A stretch of DNA of 64,000 nucleotides from Rhodocyclaceae bacterium. GTDB lineage: Bacteria > Pseudomonadota > Gammaproteobacteria > Burkholderiales > Rhodocyclaceae. Every line of letters starts with the position of its first letter. Positions within the stretch are counted from its first letter, which is position 1. The notes beneath the pieces are model-generated. The model saw only the letters and a program-made list of their open reading frames with translations. It had not been told where the DNA came from and did no database searches. Where the stretch lies: NCBI GenBank assembly GCA_016721505.1, contig JADKHX010000003.1:620001-684000 (forward strand), written 5' to 3'. The position numbers were made by a program, and so were the translations under genes. Positions 28,039 to 36,638 of the stretch are shown here, piece after piece.

Positions 28039-28836
28039 TCAGGCAAGGCGGCGAAGGATGGCCGGGTAGGCGTTGGGAAACAGCCGGGACAACCAAAACA
28101 TTGTGGTTGATTTGTTGCCGGTGATGATGCGTTTTTTCCCGGCGCGCATACCGGAAATAATGTCGGCAGCGCAATCCTCCGGCGGTGTGAGTAGCATCTT
28201 TTCAGCCATGCCGGCAAAGTTATCCTCTTCTGCACCGGCTGCTTTGACACGGCGACCTGCGCGCTCGATATTGGTCTTGATGCCACCGGGATGCACGCAC
28301 ACCGCTTGCACCCCAGAACCTTCCAACTCCTGCCAGAGACATTCAGTCAGACCTCGTACCGCAAATTTCGACATGTTGTAGGCGCTTTGCGTCGGGAAGG
28401 CGAGCAAACCAAAGACGCTGGAAATATTCACAATCCAGCCCTCGCGCTGATCCAGCATCATCGGCAGAAATGCCTTGGTACCGTAGAGCACGCCGTACAT
28501 ATTCAAATCGAGTTGCCAACGGAACTCTTCAATTGACGTGTGCGCTACAGTACCAATCACAGTTGCGCCAGCATTGTTGATGATGACGTGCGCAGTGCCG
28601 AAGTCGCGCTTTACATCGTCTGCATGCGCTTGAAATGCCTCCCATGATGAGGCGTCGAGCTGGTAGCCGCGTGATTCACCGCCAGCCGGCAACAATTTGA
28701 TAGTTTCAGCCAAACCGGCATCATTGATGTCGGACAGCGCGAGACGCGATCCGGCTTGCGCAAATTGAATTGCGAGTGCGCGGCCGATGCCGGAACCTGC
28801 TCCTGTTATTACGACGACTTTGTTTTTGAACATCAT
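28039..28836 (-). CDS. Short-chain dehydrogenase/reductase
   Basis: 265 aa from one of two adjacent ATGs (28836 or 28833) after GAAGGAAT; the longer frame to 29013 would overlap the thiolase. Classical SDR: VITGAGSGIGRALAIQF, INNAG, NISSVFGLLAF with the catalytic Ser, and YNMSKFA (Tyr-x3-Lys). A C-terminal RAGKKRIITGNKSTTM segment is typical of SDRs annotated near lipid genes. It likely oxidises or reduces a hydroxyacyl or alcohol intermediate of the surrounding acyl-CoA pathway. Confidence 0.9.
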   Translation of the reverse strand: MMFKNKVVVITGAGSGIGRALAIQFAQAGSRLALSDINDAGLAETIKLLPAGGESRGYQLDASSWEAFQAHADDVKRDFGTAHVIINNAGATVIGTVAHTSIEEFRWQLDLNMYGVLYGTKAFLPMMLDQREGWIVNISSVFGLLAFPTQSAYNMSKFAVRGLTECLWQELEGSGVQAVCVHPGGIKTNIERAGRRVKAAGAEEDNFAGMAEKMLLTPPEDCAADIISGMRAGKKRIITGNKSTTMFWLSRLFPNAYPAILRRLA

Positions 28837-28900
28837 TATTCCTTCGTGATGATTTGGGATTCCAAAGCGAAAATCGCCATGGGTAGCATGGCAAATTCGC

Positions 28901-30139
28901 TCACTTGCTAAGAATATGAATTGCGACTGCAGCTTCCTCGATACCCTGCAAACCACCGCCATTTTCCTGAATGGCATTTCGCGCACCGTGAACTTGGCGC
29001 TCGCCGGCTTCACCTCGCAACTGTGTCACCAGTTCGTACAATTGACCGATGCCGGTCGCGCCCAGCGGATGGCCCTTCGATTCAAGACCACCGGAAGGAT
29101 TCACCGGCAGGCGTCCGCCTACAGTGAACTCTCCACGTTCCGCAGCAGGACCGCCCTGTCCGAAGGGTACGAAGCCGAGATTTTCGACCTGCAGGATTTC
29201 GCCCATCGCTGAGGCATCATGCACCTCGGCGACATGCATATCTTCCGGGCCGAGACCGGCCTGCTCGTAAGCTTGTAGCGCGGCCAGACGGCCAATGTTT
29301 TTTTGCGGCTCGTCGAGGCGGCGGTGGGTAAAGCTGCGAATGACGCTGGCCGCGACTTTGATGCAGCGACTCTTGTCGGCACCGATGCGCTTGAGACCTT
29401 CTTCTGTGCACAGGATGGCGGCGGCAGCACCGTCGGACAGCGGCGCGCACATCGGCAGCGTGATTGGATAGGTGATGGGCGGCGCAGCAAGAATTTCCTC
29501 AATCGTAAATGGCTTGCGAAATTGAGAGTAGGGGTTGTGCACCGAGTGCGTGTGATTCTTTGCCGACACCGCAGCGATCTGGCGCTGGGTTGTGCCATAG
29601 GTCTTCATATGGAAGCGGCACAGCGCGGCATAGATCTGCATGAATTTGCTATAGGGTTTGTCTGACTCGGTGCCTGGTGGGGGAACAACACCCTCGCCCA
29701 TTTTCACCAGCGTTTGGTAATTTTCTTCTGCACGCGAGACATCCCAGCCACCTTCAAAAATCGAGAAGGCTTTCATTTTGTCTGCGATGTTCATCTTTTC
29801 TGCGCCGAGTGCCAGCGCGACATCGGTGGCGCCGGCCTTGAGGCTTTGCACCGCGAGATTGAAGGCCGAACTGCCCGATGCGCAGGCATTTTCAATGTTG
29901 TAAATGGGGATACCTTCGACGCCGATCTTGCTGAACACGACCTGGCCGGGGATTGAAATCTGGCCCTGTAGCGGACCGTTGGTCATGCCTGCGTAAAACG
30001 CGGCGCCCAAGTCGCTGGTGGTACAGCCAGCGTCTTTCAATGCACCGTTCAGTGCCTCGCGAGCGAGGTCATCAAGCGGACGTTCGAGGTGGCGTCCGAA
30101 AACGGTCATTGCAATGCCGGCAATATAGATGTTGCTCAT
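28901..30139 (-). CDS. Thiolase family protein (acetyl-CoA acyltransferase / SCP2-like)
   Basis: 412 aa from the second of two ATGs, which has the better spacing from AGGAG. NACASGSSAFNL carries the nucleophilic Cys (about residue 86). SKGHPLGATGIGQLYELV carries the conserved His, and the family segment VAEVHDASAMGEI lies between. It lacks the usual Cys-x-Gly at the C-terminus (the equivalent reads NGGGLQGIEEAAV), as in SCP2-type lipid thiolases. Probable role: thiolytic cleavage of a beta-ketoacyl-CoA in a degradative pathway, or non-decarboxylative condensation. Confidence 0.87.
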   Translation of the reverse strand: MSNIYIAGIAMTVFGRHLERPLDDLAREALNGALKDAGCTTSDLGAAFYAGMTNGPLQGQISIPGQVVFSKIGVEGIPIYNIENACASGSSAFNLAVQSLKAGATDVALALGAEKMNIADKMKAFSIFEGGWDVSRAEENYQTLVKMGEGVVPPPGTESDKPYSKFMQIYAALCRFHMKTYGTTQRQIAAVSAKNHTHSVHNPYSQFRKPFTIEEILAAPPITYPITLPMCAPLSDGAAAAILCTEEGLKRIGADKSRCIKVAASVIRSFTHRRLDEPQKNIGRLAALQAYEQAGLGPEDMHVAEVHDASAMGEILQVENLGFVPFGQGGPAAERGEFTVGGRLPVNPSGGLESKGHPLGATGIGQLYELVTQLRGEAGERQVHGARNAIQENGGGLQGIEEAAVAIHILSK

Positions 30140-30218
30140 GCTCATTTCTCCTGTTGGATGCTGTCTGGGTTCATCGGCGCCGTGCTGTCAGCGCCGATTC
30201 ACGGTTTGAAGTCACCGA

Positions 30219-31070
30219 TCAGTTTGCGAACGGACCGAGCCGGTTGCGATATAGCCAACCCACCGCCTTGTAGAAAGTATTAGGTGCTAGGCGTTTCGCG
30301 GCCCAGATCAGCTTGTACTCGGCCTGTGGGATCGAATAGAGATTGCCCTTCTCCATTTCCTTGATGGCGAAGGCCGCCACCGTCTCCGAGGTGTGCTTGC
30401 CTTTGTCCATGTCCTTTTGCACGATCCGTGCGCCGACACTGAGTTCTGCGGTATTGCCCCGGTTCTGCGCCGCCTTGTCTAGCAGGCTGGATTTGAAGCC
30501 GGATGGGCAGAGTACGGTTACGCCGATATTGGCGGTGGACAATTCGGTATACAAGGTCTCGGAGAGTGCAATAACGCCCGCCTTGCTGACGCTGTAATTG
30601 GCCATTTCCGGCATGGACAGCAGACCGGCGGCCGAGGCGATGTTGAGGATGTAGCCGGACTTTTGCTTCACCATGTCCGGTGCGTAAGTACGGCAGCCAT
30701 TGATGACGCCATCGAGATTGGTCGACAGCAGGCTTTCCCAGTCGTTATCCGACAGGTCGACCATCTTATTGACATCGGCGACGCCGGCGTTATTGACCAG
30801 GATGTCGATGCCGCCCCAGGCCTTGTGCAGCTTTTGGCGCACCACCTCCCATTGCGCTTTTTCGCGCACTTCCAGTTGCAGGCCCAGGCCCTTGCCCCCG
30901 CGCCGGGTCACCTCATTGGCCGTGTGTTTGACGGCATCGAGCTTGCGTCCGGTGACGGCTACCTTCCAGCCGCGCTCTGCCAGGGCAAATGCCAGTGCCT
31001 CGCCAAAGCCGCTGGTGGCGCCAGTGATCAGGACGCGTTTTTTGGGGAATCTACTTTCCAGGCTTTTCAT
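30219..31070 (-). CDS. Short-chain dehydrogenase/reductase
   Basis: 283 aa from the ATG at 31070, downstream of TGGAG; an earlier start at 31085 is possible. The sequence has VLITGATSGFGEALAFAL, VNNAG, NIASAAGLLSM and YSVSKAG (Tyr-x3-Lys). C-terminal residues extend past the core (AAKRLAPNTFYKAVGWLYRN), as in membrane-near SDRs that act on lipids or steroids. It lies between the thiolase and the acyl-CoA synthetase in the same direction. Confidence 0.9.
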   Translation of the reverse strand: MKSLESRFPKKRVLITGATSGFGEALAFALAERGWKVAVTGRKLDAVKHTANEVTRRGGKGLGLQLEVREKAQWEVVRQKLHKAWGGIDILVNNAGVADVNKMVDLSDNDWESLLSTNLDGVINGCRTYAPDMVKQKSGYILNIASAAGLLSMPEMANYSVSKAGVIALSETLYTELSTANIGVTVLCPSGFKSSLLDKAAQNRGNTAELSVGARIVQKDMDKGKHTSETVAAFAIKEMEKGNLYSIPQAEYKLIWAAKRLAPNTFYKAVGWLYRNRLGPFAN

Positions 31071-31173
31071 GTTCTGATGCTCCATAGTTTGGCGGCAGGC
31101 GAGCCACTCGCTGCGCTTTTCCCGTTAGACGTCTTGTGTCTGGTGCACTACTCCAGAAGGCGGACTGCAATCG

Positions 31174-32742
31174 CTATATTTTTCGCCGCGCGCCGTCCCA
31201 GTACTGGCTGCGCAAGTCTTTCTTCAATACCTTGCCAACCGGGCTGCGCGGCAAGGCGTCGACGAAGTCGACCGACTTTGGTGCTTTGACCGAACCGAGC
31301 TTTTCCTTGCACAAGGCGATCAACGCGTCTGCCGTCACGGTTTGACCCTTGTTGAGTTCAACCACGGCTTTCACTGCCTCGCCCCATTTCTCGTCAGGGA
31401 CGCCGATCACCGCACAGTCCTGCACCGCTGGATGCGACCACAACACTTGCTCCACTTCGCTCGGATAGACGTTGAAACCACCGGAGATGATCATGTCTTT
31501 CTTGCGGTCGGTGATATGCAAATAGCCTTCGTGGTCGATGTGTCCGACATCACCAGTGTGTAGCCAACCGTTGACGATGGTTTCGGCGGTTTTTTCCGGC
31601 GCCTTGTAGTAGCCCTTCATCACCAGATCGCCGCGCACACAGATCTCACCGGTTTCACCTTGAGCCAGGATTTCGTTTGAGTCGTTCATGATCTCCACGC
31701 CGATTAGTGGATTTGGACGACCCACCGATGACAGGCGGTCGTCTGAAGCGATTTTGCCGTTGCTGAAATGCTCATCGGGTGGCAGATAAGAAATCGATGC
31801 GGGAGCTTCGGTCTGACCATAGCCGCCCATCATGCACGGGCCGATGACTTCAATCGCCTGTTTGAGTTTTTCGACCGACATCGGTGCCGCACCGTACATG
31901 AAGTACTTGAGCGAACTGAAATCGACCTTGCTCTTCAGGTTCGGAATATCCAGCAGGCGATAAATCACTGTGGGTGGCAGAAAGAATTCTGTCACTTTGT
32001 ATCTTGGTATCGCGGCAAGAAGAATCGTCGGGTCAGGTTTGGTCACCACGACTACCGTGCCGCCACGCGCAGTAGCTGGCAGCGAAAGAATCCCTGCGGT
32101 ATGGGTCATCGGCGCTGCCGCCAGGTTGACGATTTTTTCCTCGGCCAGATAAGTGCAGCTAATCGTGTAATGCGCGCAAAAAGTTTGCAGGCTGCGATGG
32201 GTGTTCATCACGCCCTTCGGCATGCCGGTGGTACCTCCGGTTGACGACAACATCACCACATCGTCCATATCAACCGCAACATTCGGCCGAGTGGTTGGCT
32301 GATTCATCACCCACTTTTCGAGCGAGATAGTACCTGCTACGTCGGTACACTCGCCGTCAACGCAGATCCATAATTTGATCTTGGGAAGCCGTGGTTGAAG
32401 TTCGGCAATCGCCGGTGCGAAATACTTTTGAAAGAACAGCACTTCGCAATCAAATGCATCGAGCACGTAGTGATTCTCTTCTGCGGAACTACGAGCACCG
32501 ACTGGAAGCCAACACATGTTGGCGCGCCAAAGACCCAAAGTGCAGGTCCATGCCGGCACATCATTCAGCGCCCAGACCGCTCCTTTGGTTTCCTTGCCGA
32601 AGTCTGCCGCGAGCAAGGCGTTGGCGACCTTGCAGGACAGTTCACCGACTTCGTTGAAGCTGTACTCGCGATCGTCCTGAATATAGGCAGCACCCGTCGG
32701 GTTGATGCGCCAGCCGCGATCAAAGAAGTCAATGGTAGCCAT
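31174..32742 (-). CDS. Acyl-CoA synthetase
   Basis: 522 aa of the ANL superfamily: LSSTGGTTGMPKGVMNTHRS (A3), GGYGQTEAP, GWLHTGDVGHIDHEGYLH, DRKKDMIISGGFNVYPSEVE and SPVGKVLKKDLRSQYW with the catalytic Lys. It activates the carboxylate entering the minus-strand catabolic set. It starts 14 bp past the stop of the saccharopine-dehydrogenase-like gene, so the two are co-transcribed. Confidence 0.92.
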   Translation of the reverse strand: MATIDFFDRGWRINPTGAAYIQDDREYSFNEVGELSCKVANALLAADFGKETKGAVWALNDVPAWTCTLGLWRANMCWLPVGARSSAEENHYVLDAFDCEVLFFQKYFAPAIAELQPRLPKIKLWICVDGECTDVAGTISLEKWVMNQPTTRPNVAVDMDDVVMLSSTGGTTGMPKGVMNTHRSLQTFCAHYTISCTYLAEEKIVNLAAAPMTHTAGILSLPATARGGTVVVVTKPDPTILLAAIPRYKVTEFFLPPTVIYRLLDIPNLKSKVDFSSLKYFMYGAAPMSVEKLKQAIEVIGPCMMGGYGQTEAPASISYLPPDEHFSNGKIASDDRLSSVGRPNPLIGVEIMNDSNEILAQGETGEICVRGDLVMKGYYKAPEKTAETIVNGWLHTGDVGHIDHEGYLHITDRKKDMIISGGFNVYPSEVEQVLWSHPAVQDCAVIGVPDEKWGEAVKAVVELNKGQTVTADALIALCKEKLGSVKAPKSVDFVDALPRSPVGKVLKKDLRSQYWDGARRKI

Positions 32743-32756
32743 ACTAGCTGCTCCCG

Positions 32757-33890
32757 TTACAGCGTCTGAACGCTGGCACGCGCCAGGCCGCGCTGCTCAA
32801 GGAAGCCGAGCAGATAGCGGTGATCGAATGCTTTACAGGCCGAGGCGAAACCCACCTTCTTGGTATCGCCGTCGAGCAGCTTCATGACGGCGGCAGTCTG
32901 TAATGCACCGGTCGAGATGTAAGCCGTCAGCCCGTGCACGGTGGCGCGTACGGCAGAGAGTTGGCCGCGCCCGATGGCGAAATCGACCGTGCGCACCGTC
33001 GTGGTACGTTCCCGCGCCGGCATGCTGGGTGTTGTCGAATCGACGGCGCCTTTGATGATGGCATCCTGATGCGCGGTCGGCAGGTCTTTGAACTCGGCAT
33101 CCCATTTCTGGAAAAAGCCGTGAGCTAGGCGCATCACGTTGTTGTCGTAGAAACCGACGGCGGAGATGCAGCTATGCACCCGTGGGTCATTCTGATAATA
33201 AATTGGCAGCGAAGTGCCGCTCCATGGCAGTGCGAAAACCGGCCGCATGAAGCTGGGGTCGACCAGATCAAACGAATCAGTGACCGCGTGTTCGACCAGG
33301 CTTTTCTCCCACAAGTAGTATTGCTTCATACGCGCCATACCGAAGATTGACGCGGTCGAACCGACCGTCACACCCGCAACGCCGCCGCGGGTGCCGCGAC
33401 AAATGGTGCCGGTTTCGATGCAATCAATTCCCGGCGTTTCGAGCGCTAGTTCGGCGGCAATCTCGGCAAAGGTATACATATACGAGGTTGCCGGGGCCAG
33501 CAACAGGCCGGCTTGGCGATAGAGTTCGCCAAAACGCTCGCGCATGTCAAGGATGTAGGCTTGCTCACCGGTGGTGTCGAGGTGATGGCATCCAGCGTTG
33601 AGCGCCGCTTCGACCGCCGCCGCGCCAAATTGCGAGAAGGGACCCACGGTATTGCAGACGACTTTGGCGCCCTTGAATGCCTTGGTCAGCGCCTCCACCG
33701 TATGCTCCACCTCAAGGATTTCGTAGGTGGCGGATTCGAGACGCACAACACGCTGCGCCATCATTTCCTGTGTCCGCTTGGCGCTACGCGCAATCGCGGT
33801 GAAAGGGATGTTCTGGTCGATCAACCAGTCCATTGTGAGCATGCCGGTGTAACCACTGGCGCCATAAACAACTACGGGGTACTTGGCCAT
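32757..33890 (-). CDS. Saccharopine-dehydrogenase-like NAD(P)-binding protein
   Basis: 377 aa. It has an N-terminal Rossmann motif VVVYGASGYTGML, CNTVGPFSQFGAAAVEAAL and CHHLDTTGEQAYI, the pattern of the saccharopine dehydrogenase/trans-acting enoyl reductase family. These proteins are not lysine-pathway enzymes; relatives reduce enoyl or keto groups in lipid biosynthesis or degradation. It has an AAGGAG site and lies between acyl-CoA dehydrogenase and acyl-CoA synthetase, so a reductase acting on an acyl-CoA is likely. Confidence 0.82.
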   Translation of the reverse strand: MAKYPVVVYGASGYTGMLTMDWLIDQNIPFTAIARSAKRTQEMMAQRVVRLESATYEILEVEHTVEALTKAFKGAKVVCNTVGPFSQFGAAAVEAALNAGCHHLDTTGEQAYILDMRERFGELYRQAGLLLAPATSYMYTFAEIAAELALETPGIDCIETGTICRGTRGGVAGVTVGSTASIFGMARMKQYYLWEKSLVEHAVTDSFDLVDPSFMRPVFALPWSGTSLPIYYQNDPRVHSCISAVGFYDNNVMRLAHGFFQKWDAEFKDLPTAHQDAIIKGAVDSTTPSMPARERTTTVRTVDFAIGRGQLSAVRATVHGLTAYISTGALQTAAVMKLLDGDTKKVGFASACKAFDHRYLLGFLEQRGLARASVQTL

Positions 33891-33931
33891 TCTGTTCTCC
33901 TTAGGGTTTTGTTGGTTGATGAGAAGTCAAG

Positions 33932-35212
33932 TCAGTTTTGCGTCCAGCCGTCTTCATACATCTGTTGGCAGAGGTAACCCAGACGCGTCGTGAGCATCAT
34001 GTTTTCGCCATCTTCGATTAGCGCCGAGCGCACATCGCGAACCAGTTTTTCAATCGGATATTCGAGCGTGGTGCCATTGCCACCGAACAGACGGAAGGCC
34101 TCCATCACTACTTTTTCGGCTTCTTCGGTGACCGTGACCTTTCCCGATGCCGTGGCCCACGGATGGCCTTGCGGCGTCATTCGCGCATAAGCCAGTGAGC
34201 GGCGCGCCACTCCTCGGCACAACTCCACACGCCGCATCATGTCGCCAATCCGATAACGGGTCAGTTGGTGATCCATAAGCAATTGACCACCTTGTTTGCG
34301 CTCGTGGCAATAGGCCAGCGCCATTTCAAATGCCGAACGCGCAACACCAGTAAATATTTGTGACATGTGTGTGCCGGCGAAAGACCAGGCGGAGGCGACG
34401 TTGCCGTAGTACTCGTCCTTCAACGCCACTGCAAAGCGTTTTGGAATCTTGACGTTATCAAAATAAACCTCACCCTGCGGTAAGGCACGCTGACCGATTT
34501 TTTCCAGTGGTTTGCCTTTGGATACGCCGGGCAGATCGAGCGGAACGATAACTGCCACCCCGTTGGGGCGCCCATCGGCATCGTAATATCCATCGCCATA
34601 GTCGGCGGTCAAATAAGCCAATGCTACCTGCGCGACTGCGCCATTGGAAACCCACGCCGAGCATTGGCCGTTGATAGTAATTTCGTCTTTGCCAACGGTG
34701 GCACGCATGGTGCCTTTGTTGCCTTGTGCGCCGGGAACCCACTCGCGCTTCATGTCGAATGCGCCGACGTCGGTGCCCTTGTCCGGGTGAGTAATCATCC
34801 AGCAACCAATCTTGCCGGTACTCAAATCGACCAGTTCTTGGTTGCCAATGGTCTTGGCCATTTCCAGCGGAAACTGAGTCACCGTGAGCGAAACAGCAAG
34901 GCCGCTATCGCCCCAACCCATTTCTTCACCGATCATCGATTCGACACGGATCGCCATCTCAGGCGGGAGTTGTCCGAGGAGATCCGGGTCAAGGCCGAGC
35001 TTCGCGGCCTCGGCAAACATGCCGTAGTAGGGAGAGCCTGGCGCGACAACCTGCGCTGCGGTCATCTTGTCCAATTCACGCCCCAACGGGCGCAGCACGT
35101 CTTTGGCGAAGCGGTGAACGCTGAGTTGAATAGCCTGTTCCTCTTCGCTCATCGGCGTCTCGAACCCGGTCATTGCAATGCTCGGTAGTTGAATTTCTTT
35201 GCTCAGTTTCAT
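33932..35212 (-). CDS. Acyl-CoA dehydrogenase
   Basis: 426 aa with the ACAD fold: an N-terminal helical domain, a middle beta domain (GCWMITHPDKGTDVGAFDM; GQCSAWVSNGAVAQVALAY), then C-terminal helices including RSAFEMALAYCHERKQGGQL and AFRLFGGNGTTLEYPIEKLV. The FAD enzyme oxidises acyl-CoA to enoyl-CoA. It is the first gene of the minus-strand cluster, with a GGGGAG site, and is divergent from the AraC regulator 121 bp away, its probable regulator. Confidence 0.9.
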   Translation of the reverse strand: MKLSKEIQLPSIAMTGFETPMSEEEQAIQLSVHRFAKDVLRPLGRELDKMTAAQVVAPGSPYYGMFAEAAKLGLDPDLLGQLPPEMAIRVESMIGEEMGWGDSGLAVSLTVTQFPLEMAKTIGNQELVDLSTGKIGCWMITHPDKGTDVGAFDMKREWVPGAQGNKGTMRATVGKDEITINGQCSAWVSNGAVAQVALAYLTADYGDGYYDADGRPNGVAVIVPLDLPGVSKGKPLEKIGQRALPQGEVYFDNVKIPKRFAVALKDEYYGNVASAWSFAGTHMSQIFTGVARSAFEMALAYCHERKQGGQLLMDHQLTRYRIGDMMRRVELCRGVARRSLAYARMTPQGHPWATASGKVTVTEEAEKVVMEAFRLFGGNGTTLEYPIEKLVRDVRSALIEDGENMMLTTRLGYLCQQMYEDGWTQN

Positions 35213-35333
35213 GAAGTGACTCCCCTAGTTTTTATTTTGGTATGCGACAAATTTTGCAAGATTCGGAGACTGGCGGCTTTCAATAAAGACGCGTATCTTT
35301 GTCAAAAAACGCTCATCGTGTAGGGAGAGAGTG
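35213..35333. promoter_or_regulatory. Divergent intergenic region, acyl-CoA dehydrogenase / AraC regulator
   Basis: 121 bp, visibly A+T-richer than the flanking genes (TTTTTATTTTGG and TTGTCAAAAAAC). It must hold both promoters and probably an AraC operator. I cannot assign precise boxes. Confidence 0.4.
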
Positions 35334-36209
35334 ATGCCGCTGCCAATCTGGATGAATGTTCGCAGGGACTTGGGCCGTAGCCCTATTGTCGAAGGTCATA
35401 TCGGTGGCTCGACACCTTTGTATATTGAACGCTACGTGTACCAAACGATAGAGTGCACGGTTTCTGGCCTTGCAGCGACAAGTCTGGTCACTCAATTCGG
35501 CGGTGGCCGTGTCAGTGAGGGTGAGCCAGATCATTTGCGTAGCATGAATCTGCCAACTCAGTCGCTACTCGTACCCGCTGGTGTACCGACACACTGGCAC
35601 TATTCAGGGACGGTCGACTATGCTGTTTTCTATTTTCTTGAGGGCGCCAATAGTGCGATGCAAAGCCTCAGCGTGCTTGCTGCGGCACATAAGCAACCGC
35701 TACCGTTCAGCGACCAACTGGTAGGTGCATCGGCGTTGCAATTGGTCAACGAGTTACAAAAAGGACGTCAGGCCGACGAGGGATTTATGGAGCGTCTGGC
35801 AGGCGTTATGCTCGAGCAAGTTTTCCGGGTGCTAACGACTTCGGGGACACGTGGAATCAACGCACGGCACGTCCATTTTTCTCGACTGCAAAAGGTGCTC
35901 AACCACATTCATGAGCATCTGACTGAGGATTTGTCCGCTGAAGTGCTCGCCCGGCGGGCCGACGTCAGCCTTGCTCACTTCCGGCGGATTTTCGAAGAGG
36001 CGATGGGTGTGCCACCGCATCGATACATCGTTGGCGCGCGCTTGGAGCAGGCGCGCAAGTTGCTGACCGTGTCATCAATGCCAATTTCCCGTATCGCTCA
36101 GGAGTGCGGGTTTAGTAGCCAAAGTCATCTGACCGCCTGCTTCCGCGCAGCGCACGCGGTCACGCCGGCAGGTTATCGGACGTCGGTGGGATTTGGCGCG
36201 AGAAGCTGA
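35334..36209 (+). CDS. AraC-family transcriptional regulator
   Basis: 291 aa from the ATG at 35334 (GTG at 35331 is also in frame) after AGGGAGAG. The N-terminal half is a cupin-like sensing domain (SLLVPAGVPTHWHYSG). C-terminal residues about 190-290 carry two helix-turn-helix units: LSAEVLARRADVSLAHFRRI and ISRIAQECGFSSQSHLTACF then RAAHAVTPAGYR, the full AraC signature. It is oriented away from the acyl-CoA dehydrogenase cluster. Confidence 0.9.
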   Translation: MPLPIWMNVRRDLGRSPIVEGHIGGSTPLYIERYVYQTIECTVSGLAATSLVTQFGGGRVSEGEPDHLRSMNLPTQSLLVPAGVPTHWHYSGTVDYAVFYFLEGANSAMQSLSVLAAAHKQPLPFSDQLVGASALQLVNELQKGRQADEGFMERLAGVMLEQVFRVLTTSGTRGINARHVHFSRLQKVLNHIHEHLTEDLSAEVLARRADVSLAHFRRIFEEAMGVPPHRYIVGARLEQARKLLTVSSMPISRIAQECGFSSQSHLTACFRAAHAVTPAGYRTSVGFGARS

Positions 36210-36638
36210 GTCGAATTGACCAAGGACTCAGGTACATTTCATCCGGCAACAATTAAATATGACCTATCTGAATCAGGCTTTGGCCAATATCTGTTTTCGC
36301 GGACTGCAAAAATTCGAGACTGCCAAGTACGCTTCCGATTTCGCTTCCAATCCATGCCGGCATCCTAGTCACCCGCATCCGGGGTCCGCGCCTGTCAGGT
36401 CATTTCTGCTAGCATTCAGGCGATCCAGACAGCTTGTTTCGGTAATTTGGCGAGTTCGGCGAGGTCCCAAATTCGGAGGTCAAATCATTTGGATTGGGAC
36501 TGTAAATGAGTAGATTGTTATCGGGGATTGCAATCGCACAGATATGGCTTCCGACACCATTTGGCTTGTCCACAGCGACGCAACAATGATGTGCTTGTTG
36601 CTGGCCTTCGCCGAATTTCGTCTGAGTCGAAGCTGGCA
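36210..36638. other. 430-bp gap without a convincing gene
   Basis: An 84-codon frame (36259-36513) and several shorter ones are present, but their translations are low-complexity and basic, with no recognisable motif. The stretch probably holds the promoter of the G6PDH fusion gene and the 3' region of the AraC gene. No hairpin terminator stood out. Confidence 0.4.

Noticed and set aside
36259..36513. 84-codon plus-strand frame before the G6PDH fusion
   Set aside because: Translation is rich in Arg, Ser and Pro without recognisable motif; no ribosome site.
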